Shown: positions 1-8,137 of the stretch, one piece after another
Position numbering within the stretch: position 1 is the first letter of the stretch
How the letters are laid out: every line of letters begins with the position of its first letter
Assembly (NCBI RefSeq): GCF_000478985.1
Contig: NZ_AWXB01000063.1
Location: forward strand, 18,405 to 82,404
DNA from: Peptoniphilus sp. BV3C26
GTDB lineage: Bacteria > Bacillota > Clostridia > Tissierellales > Peptoniphilaceae
Length of the DNA: 64,000 nucleotides
Reading direction: 5' to 3'
Position numbers and translations under genes: made by a program
Notes under the pieces: generated by a model
Database searches by the model: none
What the model saw: the letters and a program-made list of their open reading frames with translations, nothing else
Told to the model about the DNA's origin: nothing

Positions 1-585
1 ATGGGATGAACTTCTTGAAAAAGATGAAATGAAATATCCTATAGACATAAATACAAGAGCTGTAGCTAAAATACCTAAAAATATAATTACAAGATTTACT
101 AAATTTTCTCCATTATCTATTTGTGAATATTTAAGAGCAATTACTTTTATAAAAGCAAAAGTTATGCCAAATAGACCGCATAAAAATATAAATAATGTTG
201 TAATGTTGGAAAATAGTTTTTGTGAAACTATTTCACTTCTATTAATAGGATTTGAATAAATATATTGTATTGAACCTGTTTCTTCTTCCTTCGCAAGAGC
301 TTGTGCTCCTATTTGGAAAGCAAAAATTGAAATCAAAACTGCAATGTATTGAAAAATAAAAGCAATATATTGACCGGGATCAGTTAAATCAATAGATTCT
401 TCCAAACCTAAAACCATTTTTAAGTTTGGGCTGAGTTCATTTACAAATGTTTCTACAAGACTCTTCATTCTATCTTCAAGCATTAAAGGATAAAACGCTA
501 ACAAAAGACCAGTTAAAATTGCAATTACCAATAACCAGGCTATCATCTTTCCAAAAGTGGATTTAAATTCTTTAGAAAACACCAT
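1..585 (-). CDS. ABC-2 type transporter permease (partial, C-terminus off left edge)
   Basis: The reverse strand is open from an ATG at 585 to the left edge, giving 195 residues. It starts MVFSKEFKSTFGKMIAWLLV, so residues about 14-32 form a first membrane segment. An extracytoplasmic stretch follows, and then at least three more hydrophobic segments (about 75-95, 130-150 and 170-190). This layout and the motif FAFQIGAQALAKEEETGSIQ match ABC-2 permeases, where a cytoplasmic EE-ETG-like element follows the second helix. The start lies one base past the stop of the ATPase gene (TGA-A-ATG), and an AGGAGG-like sequence sits in the ATPase tail, so the two are coupled. The substrate cannot be told. 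The family call is firm; the C-terminal half is not in view. Confidence 0.85.
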   Translation of the reverse strand, partial: MVFSKEFKSTFGKMIAWLLVIAILTGLLLAFYPLMLEDRMKSLVETFVNELSPNLKMVLGLEESIDLTDPGQYIAFIFQYIAVLISIFAFQIGAQALAKEEETGSIQYIYSNPINRSEIVSQKLFSNITTLFIFLCGLFGITFAFIKVIALKYSQIDNGENLVNLVIIFLGILATALVFMSIGYFISSFSRSSSH

Positions 586-586
586 T

Positions 587-1787
587 TCACTCTTCCTCCT
601 TTTGCTTATAGCTAAAGTTTATAGTTTGACTATTTGAATCTGTAAAATTTGAATTTTCTGAATCTTTATCAATTACTAAAGTTTCATCGTTGAAAGTTTC
701 TGAAAAATCTCTATCCTCCCTATTTTCATAAGAGGATTCAAAAACATTATTATCTTCAGTTGTTTCTTCAACATTATCTTCTGTTGTTTCTTCAACGTCA
801 ATAGGGTTGTCAACTTCTTCTATATATGTTTGTTCATACATAGTTTGGTTTTTAAAATCAATTATTTCAGGAACTTCATCTCTTTCTCTTTCATTTTCAA
901 ATTTTGGAAGAGGTCCTTCTTTTAAAGCATTAATTTTATCTTCCAAAGTTGAATCTAAGATGCTGTAATTAATAATATCCAAATCAAATAAAATCTTACT
1001 TATTTTCCTCAAATCTCCATTGTAATAAAGCTCTTTATGATTTAATTCATCTTTAATTACCCTTGCTCCAACTTTAGTAAATTCGTTTAAATCGCCAATA
1101 TTTTCTTTAATAATAATTTTTTTATCATTACTTAGTTTATCATTTGTATACTCAATATCTTTAACCGCTCCTTCTGAAATAATTGCAACTCTGTCGCAAT
1201 AGCTTTGAGCTAAAGATAAGTTATCGGATAATAGAAATACTGTTAAATTTTCTTCTCTTTTTAAATCTTTTAAATAAGTAAAAAGTTTTGTCAAATCATC
1301 TTGGTTTAATTCATTTGTTGCATTATCAAAGACTACAAGTCTTGGTTTAAATAAAAGAGCGTTGATAATAGTAAAAATTCTCTTTTCTCTTTCAGTCATC
1401 TCTCCTATTCTAAGTCTTTCATTAAAGCCAAAATAATCAAGCAATTTTTCAAGTTCGTCTTTGTTCTTTAAATTGTGAGCAGATAATGTCTTATTAAATA
1501 TTGAAGATGCTTTTACATTTTCTCTAAGCATAACTTCATTTGGTACAAAGCCTACAGATTCTTTTATTATTTTAGAATCTTTCACCGTATCCATATCAAA
1601 AATATAGACCTTACCTTTATTCGGTTTTAAAAAGTTAAATAGAATTCTAAAAAGAGTTGTTTTTCCTCTTTTTTCAGGAGCAAGCAGTGCAAAAAATTCT
1701 CCTTCAGGAACTTCAAGATTAAAGTCAGAAAAAAACTTTGCCTTTTCCGATTCTCTTAGAAAGTTCTTTTATTAATATAGCACTCAA
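587..1787 (-). pseudogene. ABC transporter ATP-binding protein, frameshifted and degenerate
   Basis: This is the ATPase partner of the downstream ABC-2 permease. A TTG at 1785-1787 sits 7 nt behind a perfect AGGAGG and opens MSAILIKELSKRIGKGKV, but that frame stops after about 20 codons. The rest of the domain continues in the next frame from the A7 run at 1729-1735 (T7 on the coding strand). Removing one T gives a continuous KVFSDFNLEVPEGEFF. The downstream frame carries a Walker A-like APEKRGKTT, then VGFVPNE (Q-loop position) and a Walker B-like LVVFDNATNELN. The usual catalytic Glu is Asn, no LSGGQ is recognisable (GEMTERE), and the H-loop His is Asp (LLSDNLSLA). A long acidic tail (about 150 residues) includes a doubled VEETTEDN. 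The only ATG in the second frame (1594) would lose Walker A. It may be a pseudogene, a slippage-expressed gene or a sequence error. Confidence 0.72.
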
Positions 1788-1818
1788 AGTGTTACCTCCT
1801 TTTCATAGTTTCTAATAT

Positions 1819-1847
1819 ATTATACAATATGTTTAGTTTAAAACCAA
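1819..1847 (-). promoter_or_regulatory. Promoter of the ABC transporter pair
   Basis: On the reverse strand TTGGTT (1842-1847) and TATAAT (1819-1824) are separated by 17 bases, a sigma-A type arrangement with a perfect -10. It lies about 30 bases upstream of the TTG start and its AGGAGG. Called by eye only. Confidence 0.55.
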
Positions 1848-1866
1848 TAAGAATAGGCTTAATCTA

Positions 1867-1875
1867 TGTTATAAT
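1867..1875 (+). promoter_or_regulatory. Extended -10 promoter of ychF
   Basis: TGT followed by TATAAT (1870-1875) is a perfect extended -10 element 24 bases before the ychF ATG. No good -35 is visible at 17 bases, which fits extended -10 promoters. Confidence 0.5.
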
Positions 1876-1898
1876 AATTTAGGAAATGAGGCGATTAA

Positions 1899-2993
1899 AT
1901 GAAACTTGGAATTGTAGGTTTACCTAATGTAGGAAAATCCACTTTATTTAATGCACTTACTGAAGCGGGAGCTGAAGCTGCAAATTATCCTTTTGCAACT
2001 ATAGAACCCAATATAGGCGTTGTAAGTGTACCTGATGAGAGACTTGAAGTTCTTGCTGAAATGAGCAAATCTGAAAAAATTGTTCCAACAGCAATAGAAT
2101 TTTTTGATATAGCCGGCCTTGTAAAAGGTGCAAGCAAAGGCGAAGGACTTGGCAATCAATTTTTAGCAAATATTAGAGAAGTTGATGCCATTGTAGAAGT
2201 TGTAAGATGTTTTGAAGATGACAATATTATTCATGTTGACGGTAGTGTAGATCCTATTAGAGATATTGAAAATATTAACTTGGAATTGATTTTATCAGAC
2301 CTTGAAGTAATTGAAAAAAGATATTCAAAAACTCAAAAACAATTAAAGGGTGATAAAACACTTACAAAAGAATTTGAGCTTTTAGGAAAAATTAAAAGCA
2401 CTCTTGAAAAAGGAGAATCTATCAGAAATTTAGATTTAAACGAAGAAGAGGAAAAATTTTTAAAAACATATCAACTTTTATCTTCAAAGCCTATTATCTA
2501 TGTTGCAAATGTTTCAGATGATGATATAGAAAATGACGGGAAAAATAATAAATTAGTCGAAAGTGTAAGAAATTATGCAGAAAAAGAAGGCAATGAAGTT
2601 GTTGTAATTTCTGCTGAAACAGAAGCTGAAATTGCTACTTTGGATCCCGAAGAAAAGAAAATGTTTTTGGAAGAAATGGGATTAAAAAGCTCCGGTCTTG
2701 ACAAATTAATTAAATCTTCTTATTCCCTTTTAGGATTGATTTCATTTTTGACAACAGGCCCTATGGAAACAAGAGCTTGGACAATTATAAAAGGTTCAAA
2801 AGCTCCTCAAGCTGCAGGAAAAATTCATACAGATTTTGAAAAGGGCTTTATAAGAGCGGAAACTGTATCTTATGAAGATTTAGTATCCAGTGGATCTATG
2901 GTAAAGGCAAAAGAATTAGGTCTTGTTCGATCCGAAGGAAAAGATTATGTTATGAAAGATGGGGACGTTGTTTTATTTAGATTTAACATTTAA
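1899..2993 (+). CDS. ychF: Redox-regulated ATPase YchF (Obg-family P-loop protein)
   Basis: A 364-residue protein of the usual YchF/OLA1 length, cytoplasmic and ribosome-associated in studied members. The P-loop GLPNVGKST is at residues 7-15, and the switch segment FFDIAGLVKGASKGEGLGN is near 67-86. The G4 position reads NVSD rather than NKxD, the feature that makes this family bind ATP better than GTP. A helical insertion follows, and the C-terminal TGS domain (about 280-364) contains the typical WTIIKGSKAPQAAGKIH. The ATG follows a GAGGCG ribosome site. It is a single-gene unit flanked by reverse-strand genes. Confidence 0.97.
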   Translation: MKLGIVGLPNVGKSTLFNALTEAGAEAANYPFATIEPNIGVVSVPDERLEVLAEMSKSEKIVPTAIEFFDIAGLVKGASKGEGLGNQFLANIREVDAIVEVVRCFEDDNIIHVDGSVDPIRDIENINLELILSDLEVIEKRYSKTQKQLKGDKTLTKEFELLGKIKSTLEKGESIRNLDLNEEEEKFLKTYQLLSSKPIIYVANVSDDDIENDGKNNKLVESVRNYAEKEGNEVVVISAETEAEIATLDPEEKKMFLEEMGLKSSGLDKLIKSSYSLLGLISFLTTGPMETRAWTIIKGSKAPQAAGKIHTDFEKGFIRAETVSYEDLVSSGSMVKAKELGLVRSEGKDYVMKDGDVVLFRFNI

Positions 2994-3038
2994 AAATAAA
3001 AACATTAGCATAAATATTTGACATGTTTTTTTATTATT

Positions 3039-3079
3039 AAAAAAAATGTGAATTGAAACAACTATTTCAATCCACATTT
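3039..3079 (-). terminator. Terminator of tRNA-His
   Basis: Reverse-strand hairpin with two 15-base arms (one mismatch) at 3044-3079, followed by a run of eight T in the transcript (A8 at 3039-3046, partly overlapping the stem). It lies just past the tRNA 3' end and may also end ychF transcripts from the other side. Confidence 0.8.
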
Positions 3080-3092
3080 AATCATAAATATA

Positions 3093-3170
3093 TGGGGTGG
3101 GTAGTGGGATTCGAACCCACGACCTCAAGAGCCACAATCTTGCGCCCTAACCAACTAGGCCATACCCACC
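3093..3170 (-). tRNA. tRNA-His (anticodon GTG)
   Basis: The reverse strand reads GGTGGGTA at the 5' end and TACCCACC then CCA at the 3' end, forming an acceptor stem with the extra G at -1 opposite C73 that marks tRNA-His. The anticodon arm is CAAGA-TTGTGGC-TCTTG, giving anticodon GTG. The T arm carries GGTTCGAATCC. The CCA tail is encoded in the gene. It is a single tRNA, not part of an array. Confidence 0.96.
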
Positions 3171-3190
3171 AAGTCTAAGCAACTTCTATA

Positions 3191-3219
3191 ATGTTAACAT
3201 TTAGTAAATTCTTTGTCAA
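3191..3219 (-). promoter_or_regulatory. Promoter of tRNA-His
   Basis: On the reverse strand a perfect TTGACA (3214-3219) and TAACAT (3191-3196) are spaced by 17 bases, 21 bases before the tRNA 5' end. The -35 box overlaps the TGA stop codon of the upstream rph-rdgB gene. Confidence 0.65.
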
Positions 3220-4520
3220 CATTTATATTTATAGTTTAAATATCCTTTTAAGTTTTCTATTGCTTTTGCCCTATGAGAAATTTTATTTTTTATTTCGTCT
3301 CCAAGTTCAGCAAATGTTTTGTCATATCCTTCAGGGACAAATACGGAATCGTAGCCGAATCCTCCCTCTCCTCTTCTCTCTTTTATAATAACTCCATCAA
3401 TTTTTCCGCTAAATAATTTTTCACTTCCATCTTCTTCAATTAAAGCTATGCTTGTTCTGAAGTGAGCTTTTCTATTTTCTGAATCTCCTAAATTTTTAAG
3501 CAATTTATCTATATTTTTTTCATCATCGTGAGTTGAAGCATATCTTGCTGAGTGAACTCCTGGATCACCATTAAGCTCATCTACGAAAAGACCTGTGTCA
3601 TCAGAAACAACATTTCTACAACCTAAGGCTTCTTTTATTGCACGAGCTTTAATAAGGGCATTTTCCTCAATACTTTCTCCATTTTCTTCAACCTCAAAAT
3701 CTTTTAAGCCTTCTTGAGATTTTGTTCTTAAAGTTATTGGAAGGTCTTCCATAATTTTCTCTATTTCTAAAACTTTGTGCATGTTGTCCGTTGCTAAAAC
3801 ATATATATTCTCATCAGGAACTTTTTGATCTATTATTTTAAAAATTTTATCTATACCATCTTTTGCTAAGAGGATCATTTCATTCATCTCATCAATATTC
3901 ATAGGATTTCTTTCAGATGTCCCCTGAATTTCAATTATGTCATGTTTTGAATTCATTACAACATTCATATCAACATCTGCAATAGAATCTTCAGAATATT
4001 CAAGATCCAACAAAATATTTCCTTGAACTTTACCTACTGAAATTGCAGAAATTTTTTCTTTTAAGGGATTTTCTTCTATTATTTTATCTAATAGCATCTT
4101 TTTAACGGCAAGTTTTAAGGCTACATAGCCTCCTGTAATACTTGCTGTTCTGGTTCCTCCGTCAGCAGATATTACATCACAATCTATCCAAATTGTTCTT
4201 TCTCCAATTTTATCTAAATCTATAGCTGCTCTTAAACTTCTACCGACAAGTCTTTGAATTTCTTGGTTTCTTCCGTCTATTTTGCCTTTAGTAATGTCTC
4301 TTTGTTTTCTTATTTTCGTTGAGCCTGGTATCATTGAATATTCAGCACTCAGCCAACCTTTGCCTGTGTTTTTCAAAAAAAATGGAACTTTATCCTCTAC
4401 CATAGCTGTTACAATTATTTTTGTATTTCCCATTTCAATAAGACATGATCCTTCCGGTTCTTTTAAATAATTTGTAGTTATTTTTAAATCTCTAATTGAA
4501 TTATTTTCTCTTTTTCTCAT
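3216..4520 (-). CDS. Fused RNase PH and XTP/dITP diphosphatase (RdgB/HAM1)
   Basis: A 434-residue two-enzyme protein. Residues 1 to about 240 are RNase PH, a phosphorolytic 3' exonuclease that matures tRNA ends. It shows GWLSAEYSMIPGST, the RNQEIQRLVGRSLRAAID helix and DCDVISADGGTRTASITGG. From about 245 it is a HAM1/RdgB domain that hydrolyses non-canonical nucleotides such as XTP and dITP, with LATDNMHKVLEIEKIM, SDDTGLFVDELNGDPG and GEGGFGYDSVF. The first motif has Asp where TxxNxxK is usual (ATDN..K). Both halves look intact, and no internal start or stop separates them. Separate rph and rdgB genes are often adjacent, so a fusion is a simple derivative, and this fusion is known in other Firmicutes. 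It may share a transcript with the upstream amidase gene, 10 bases away. Confidence 0.95.
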   Translation of the reverse strand: MRKRENNSIRDLKITTNYLKEPEGSCLIEMGNTKIIVTAMVEDKVPFFLKNTGKGWLSAEYSMIPGSTKIRKQRDITKGKIDGRNQEIQRLVGRSLRAAIDLDKIGERTIWIDCDVISADGGTRTASITGGYVALKLAVKKMLLDKIIEENPLKEKISAISVGKVQGNILLDLEYSEDSIADVDMNVVMNSKHDIIEIQGTSERNPMNIDEMNEMILLAKDGIDKIFKIIDQKVPDENIYVLATDNMHKVLEIEKIMEDLPITLRTKSQEGLKDFEVEENGESIEENALIKARAIKEALGCRNVVSDDTGLFVDELNGDPGVHSARYASTHDDEKNIDKLLKNLGDSENRKAHFRTSIALIEEDGSEKLFSGKIDGVIIKERRGEGGFGYDSVFVPEGYDKTFAELGDEIKNKISHRAKAIENLKGYLNYKYKC

Positions 4521-4529
4521 TTCTGTGTC

Positions 4530-5852
4530 CTATTCCACATAATTATTTACATAATCTTGTATTCCGTTAAATAGACCCTGTGCCAATAAATCAAGATATT
4601 CATCATTCATTATCGAATCCATATCTGAAGAATTTGATAAAAATCCAAGTTCTGCAAGAGCGGATACATTTTTAGTTTTATTTAGAACAATTAAGTCCGG
4701 TCTATTTTTTATTCCCCTACTTGAAGAGCCTGTAATATCAATAAGACTATTTAAAAGACATTTTGCAAAATGTTTTTGTTCAGCAGTCTTTATTATTACA
4801 TTTTTTTCAGATGCATACAAAACTTCTATACCTTTTGCTGATTTATTCTCATCTGAACTATTAAAATGTATTGAAAGGAAAAGTTCTGAATTGTTTTCAT
4901 TTGATAATTGAGCCCTATCCAATAATTTTATATATTCATCAGAATTTCTGGTCATAAGTACTTCATAGTCTGTTGCTTGCAGTTTTTCATAAAGTTTTTC
5001 CGCAACTTTTAAAGTCAATTCTTTTTCATTTATAGAACTTATTACAGATGAATTAGCTCCTGGGTCTTTTCCTCCATGTCCTGGATCAATTACAATTGTA
5101 AGTGGTCCTTCTTTTTTTATGGTCTTTGTTATTTTTCTCTTTCCTGGATCAATATTATATTCATCTTCACTTAATCCTGCAGCCTTATAAGCAGAGATTC
5201 TGTTGGATTTTTTAGCATTGTTCATTTCTTTTTTTTCTGAATTTGAAATATATTGATTGTTAACTAAAGATAGGTCTTTTTTTCTTTTTTTAGATTTTTT
5301 TTCTGAATTATTTTCTTTTGTTCCACTATTATCATCTGTAATTAAATCTGAATCTTTAGCTTTTTCTGTTGTTATAACTGCTAAGTTTTCTTCACTATTC
5401 CAATCAACTTTATAGCCAAGAGCCTCTGATACAAATCTTAAAGGAACCATGGTTTTAGTTTCTTCTTTTGGCTCATTATACTTTGCAAGTTTTGGAATTG
5501 AACTTTCATTTAAAATAATTTTTTTACCTGAAATATATGAAACTTTAGAATCTATTTTAAGTTTAATTTCCTTTTTCTCAAATTTTATAAGCGCACTCTT
5601 TTCAAGGTTGTCCCATTTAACTTCAGCGCCCAAACCTTCAACAAGCTCTCTAATTGGAACAAAAGTCCTCCCGCTACTTATATAGGGAGAAAAATCGCTT
5701 TTTAAAATTTTTCCATCAACTTTTACATTAGTATTTCTAACATCTATACTTTTCCCATTTATATTTACTTGACTTATTTGTTCTTCTGCAAATACAGAGC
5801 CACTCAAAAGCAAAGCTGAAAGCAAAAATCCTGTTAATATTATTTTTTTCAT
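4530..5852 (-). CDS. Secreted N-acetylmuramoyl-L-alanine amidase with CuAO_N1 repeats
   Basis: A cell-wall hydrolase that cuts the bond between muramic acid and the peptide stem. The start chosen is the ATG at 5852, behind GGAGGT, because it opens a clean signal peptide (MKKIILTGFLLSALLLSGSVFA). Residues about 30-165 carry two copper-amine-oxidase N-terminal-like units with SGRTFVPIRELVEGLGAEV and TMVPLRFVSEALGYKVDW; these are probably binding modules. A Lys/Ser-rich linker follows. The Amidase_3 domain (about 265-440) shows zinc ligands in IVIDPGHGGKDPGA, NEKELTL and LSIHFNSS, and the catalytic Glu in ALAELGFLSN. Other window proteins share the CuAO unit, so these may be a common wall-targeting module. 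Confidence 0.92.
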   Translation of the reverse strand: MKKIILTGFLLSALLLSGSVFAEEQISQVNINGKSIDVRNTNVKVDGKILKSDFSPYISSGRTFVPIRELVEGLGAEVKWDNLEKSALIKFEKKEIKLKIDSKVSYISGKKIILNESSIPKLAKYNEPKEETKTMVPLRFVSEALGYKVDWNSEENLAVITTEKAKDSDLITDDNSGTKENNSEKKSKKRKKDLSLVNNQYISNSEKKEMNNAKKSNRISAYKAAGLSEDEYNIDPGKRKITKTIKKEGPLTIVIDPGHGGKDPGANSSVISSINEKELTLKVAEKLYEKLQATDYEVLMTRNSDEYIKLLDRAQLSNENNSELFLSIHFNSSDENKSAKGIEVLYASEKNVIIKTAEQKHFAKCLLNSLIDITGSSSRGIKNRPDLIVLNKTKNVSALAELGFLSNSSDMDSIMNDEYLDLLAQGLFNGIQDYVNNYVE

Positions 5853-5899
5853 ACAGACCTCCGTGTTTAAGTTTATTATAAGTCTTATCAACAGTCAAT

Positions 5900-6883
5900 T
5901 TATTTAATGACTTTATATAACTCATCGGGTTTGGGCTCATCTATTTTTTCTTTTTTATCAGAAATTAAATACATCCCTTTTTCAACTATTTTGCCTATGT
6001 CGCTTATATTCAAGTTTAAAACCTTTCCACTTTCTATTATGCTTTTTGCATTTTTTTCTTCAGCTATAAAGAGCATAGAGCCGCTTGAAATTAATCTCAA
6101 AGGATCAATTTTATAATAATTGCAAATTTTTTTAGTAACTTCAGTAATAGGAACTTTATTTTTTTCAATTTCTATTCCATAGCCTGAACTGTTTGCCATC
6201 TCCCATGCAGCTCCAAGAAGACCTCCTTCAGTTATGTCATGAAGATTTTTTACTCCAACTTTTTTTGCAATTTCAGACTCTGTTTTTACGGAAATTAAAT
6301 TCTTAAAAGATTTGGCAAGCTTCATTTCATCAGAAGTTAAAATATTTTTAATATTGCTAAAATCATCATGAGCTATAATTGAAGTCCCTTCAATTCCCAC
6401 ATACTTGGAAACTAAAATTCTATCTCCCGGTTTTATTTCATCTCTTTTAGGAATATTATTTTTAGAAACTTTTGCAATTACACTGGTTATAATTACTACT
6501 TTAGATACTGCATCAGTTATTTCAGTATGTCCTCCTACAATATCAACATTTAACTTATCTGCAGCTTTGGAAGCATCCTTTACAATATTTTCTATTTCAG
6601 CTTTACTTATATTTTTAGGAAATAAACAACACATCAAAAGTCCTACTGGCTCTGCGCATTCGCAATAAGCATCATTACAAGAAATATTAACTGCTAAATT
6701 CCCAATATTTTGTGATGCTCCCGTTATAGGATCTGTGGAAACGACAATTAAATCCTCTTTAAAATCCATAATTGAACAATCCATGCCTACCTTTGATGAG
6801 CTTACTACTTCTTTTCTTTTTATATTTAAATTTTTAAAAATTAATTTTTCTAAATCACTATTAGAAATTTTCCCTATTTCCAT
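5900..6883 (-). CDS. AIR-synthase-related protein (HypE/PurM-like fold)
   Basis: A 327-residue ATP-binding protein of the PurM/HypE/ThiL/SelD superfamily. The N-terminal half contains DCSIMDFKEDLIVVSTDPITG and NISCNDAYCECAEP. The C-terminal half has HDITEGGLLGAAWEMANSSG and ISSGSMLFI, the glycine-rich AIRS_C element. It is closest in layout to HypE-like proteins but lacks the C-terminal PRxC tail that HypE uses to make the cyano ligand, and no other hydrogenase gene is in the window. It has no SelD-type active-site Cys/Sec. The start overlaps the stop of the PilN-like gene (TAATG), so it is translated with the pilus operon. The actual substrate is unknown. Confidence 0.75.
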   Translation of the reverse strand: MEIGKISNSDLEKLIFKNLNIKRKEVVSSSKVGMDCSIMDFKEDLIVVSTDPITGASQNIGNLAVNISCNDAYCECAEPVGLLMCCLFPKNISKAEIENIVKDASKAADKLNVDIVGGHTEITDAVSKVVIITSVIAKVSKNNIPKRDEIKPGDRILVSKYVGIEGTSIIAHDDFSNIKNILTSDEMKLAKSFKNLISVKTESEIAKKVGVKNLHDITEGGLLGAAWEMANSSGYGIEIEKNKVPITEVTKKICNYYKIDPLRLISSGSMLFIAEEKNAKSIIESGKVLNLNISDIGKIVEKGMYLISDKKEKIDEPKPDELYKVIK

Positions 6884-7341
6884 TATTCCTCCATACTTAT
6901 TATAAAATAAACGACATCTTTTTTATCTAAGCTTATACTTGGATTAAAATTTTTTAATTTTTCTTTTAAAGAGAGCGCCTTTTCATTATCTCTTGCAAGA
7001 CCTCTTATTTCAATTTTTTGATTATCCATATAATAGTCTGTTATTAATATATCATCGGATTTTTCGTCCAATAAAATATTTAGTACTTCATTAAATCTCT
7101 TAGTTAGATCTTTTTCTTCCACATCTACGACTTGAACCTTAGCTTTCGATTTGTTTTCTGAAATTTTCTCAATTAATTTTGCATTTTCTAATTTTAAATT
7201 TTGGAGCTCTCTCTTTGAATTATTATAAAAAAACAAATTTACTAAAGCAAAAATTAAAAATATAGAAGTTAAAATTTGAAGGTTTTTATTTTTTAATTTA
7301 ACTTTTTTTTCGTTTTTTAGGAACTTGAGATTTGAAAACAT
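6883..7341 (-). CDS. PilN-like pilus assembly protein (tentative)
   Basis: A small protein with a cytoplasmic Lys-rich N-terminus, one membrane helix (ILTSIFLIFALVNLFFY), a coiled coil (KRELQNLKLENAKLIEKI) and a C-terminal alpha/beta domain. That is the topology of PilN, an inner-membrane platform component of type IV pili. No sequence motif proves the call; it rests on topology and position after pilB, pilC, the pilin, pilD and a PilM-like gene. The longest frame would start at 7410. The ATG at 7341 is preferred because it lies nearer the previous stop and just before the basic/TM segment, but no strong ribosome site is seen for either. Confidence 0.55.
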   Translation of the reverse strand: MFSNLKFLKNEKKVKLKNKNLQILTSIFLIFALVNLFFYNNSKRELQNLKLENAKLIEKISENKSKAKVQVVDVEEKDLTKRFNEVLNILLDEKSDDILITDYYMDNQKIEIRGLARDNEKALSLKEKLKNFNPSISLDKKDVVYFIISMEE

Positions 7342-8137
7342 CAAAAGGTTCAATTTGAAATTCCCTGAACAAATCTTTATATCTTTGAAAATCAAAAAAT
7401 AAATCTCCACTTAAATAAATTTTTTCAAATTTATTTTCTTGTAACTTTTTAACTATTTTCATAGTTTGCTCATTTAAATAAAAATTAAACTTAAGTAAAA
7501 AATCGTCCTCGATGAAGCTGTCCTGTGGATCTTCTATAGAATTAAGAATATTTTTTACATTTTCATAGATTAAATTATTGTCTTCATACAAACTATTAAG
7601 CTTATCAGTACTATAAAAATTAAATTCTTTTAAAATCTTATCTTTTATTGCCAAAACTATTAGAGACTGTGTAATTATAACATAGGCTCCATCTTCATAA
7701 AATTTAAAAAGAGAGCTTAAATTTAAAATCTGATTTAATTTTAAATTTAATTTTTCGAAAACTTCTTCATACTTTAAACGATTTTTTTCAGGTATTGTTG
7801 AATAGGAAAAATAATTATCTTCTTGATCCTCTATGTCTATATAAACTTTATCAGAAGAATTTTCAAATTCTATTTCCAATAAATTTTCTAGATCATCTTT
7901 CTTTATGTTCTCAAATTTTTGACAATGAAATTTAAAACCTTGTAAAAAAATTAAATTAAATAAAGTGTCTTTTGCTATGTCATTTAATTCTATTTCTTTT
8001 TTCAACAAATAAAAAATATGATTAAAATCTATAATCTCGCAATCTTTTAAAACACCCTCTGGTATTAATAATTCTCGTTTTTTTCCATAAAAATATGTAA
8101 TTTTTTTGTCTTCAATAAATAAATTTAATACTTGCAA
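7298..8137 (-). CDS. PilM-like protein of the pilus cluster (tentative)
   Basis: A 279-residue acidic cytoplasmic protein of low sequence conservation. The start is TTG at 8137 behind GGAGT, inside the end of the prepilin peptidase gene. The segment KKLQENKFEKIYLSGDLFF resembles the IYLSGG strand-turn near the C-terminus of PilM, the actin-like cytoplasmic partner of PilN. The usual actin-type phosphate loops are not obvious, so it could be a degenerate PilM/GspL-like platform protein. Its 3' end overlaps the PilN-like gene. Assignment rests mainly on gene order. Confidence 0.5.
   Translation of the reverse strand: MQVLNLFIEDKKITYFYGKKRELLIPEGVLKDCEIIDFNHIFYLLKKEIELNDIAKDTLFNLIFLQGFKFHCQKFENIKKDDLENLLEIEFENSSDKVYIDIEDQEDNYFSYSTIPEKNRLKYEEVFEKLNLKLNQILNLSSLFKFYEDGAYVIITQSLIVLAIKDKILKEFNFYSTDKLNSLYEDNNLIYENVKNILNSIEDPQDSFIEDDFLLKFNFYLNEQTMKIVKKLQENKFEKIYLSGDLFFDFQRYKDLFREFQIEPFDVFKSQVPKKRKKS

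Noticed and set aside
1..585. Short + strand frame at 29-259
   Set aside because: It is antisense to the ABC-2 permease helices and has no ribosome site.
2994..3035. Separate ychF terminator
   Set aside because: AACAT/ATGTT arms are only five bases with a long loop; the tRNA terminator next to it is the more likely stop signal for both sides.
3281..4520. Frameshift separating RNase PH and RdgB
   Set aside because: The frame is continuous with conserved motifs of both enzymes; the fusion is real.
5737..5940. Small reverse-strand frame over the amidase start
   Set aside because: It is out of frame with the amidase signal peptide and only shadows its 5' end; the GGAGGT serves the ATG at 5852.
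5900..6883. Selenophosphate synthetase (SelD)
   Set aside because: It has the AIRS fold, but no SelD-type Cys/Sec and glycine-rich N-terminal loop.
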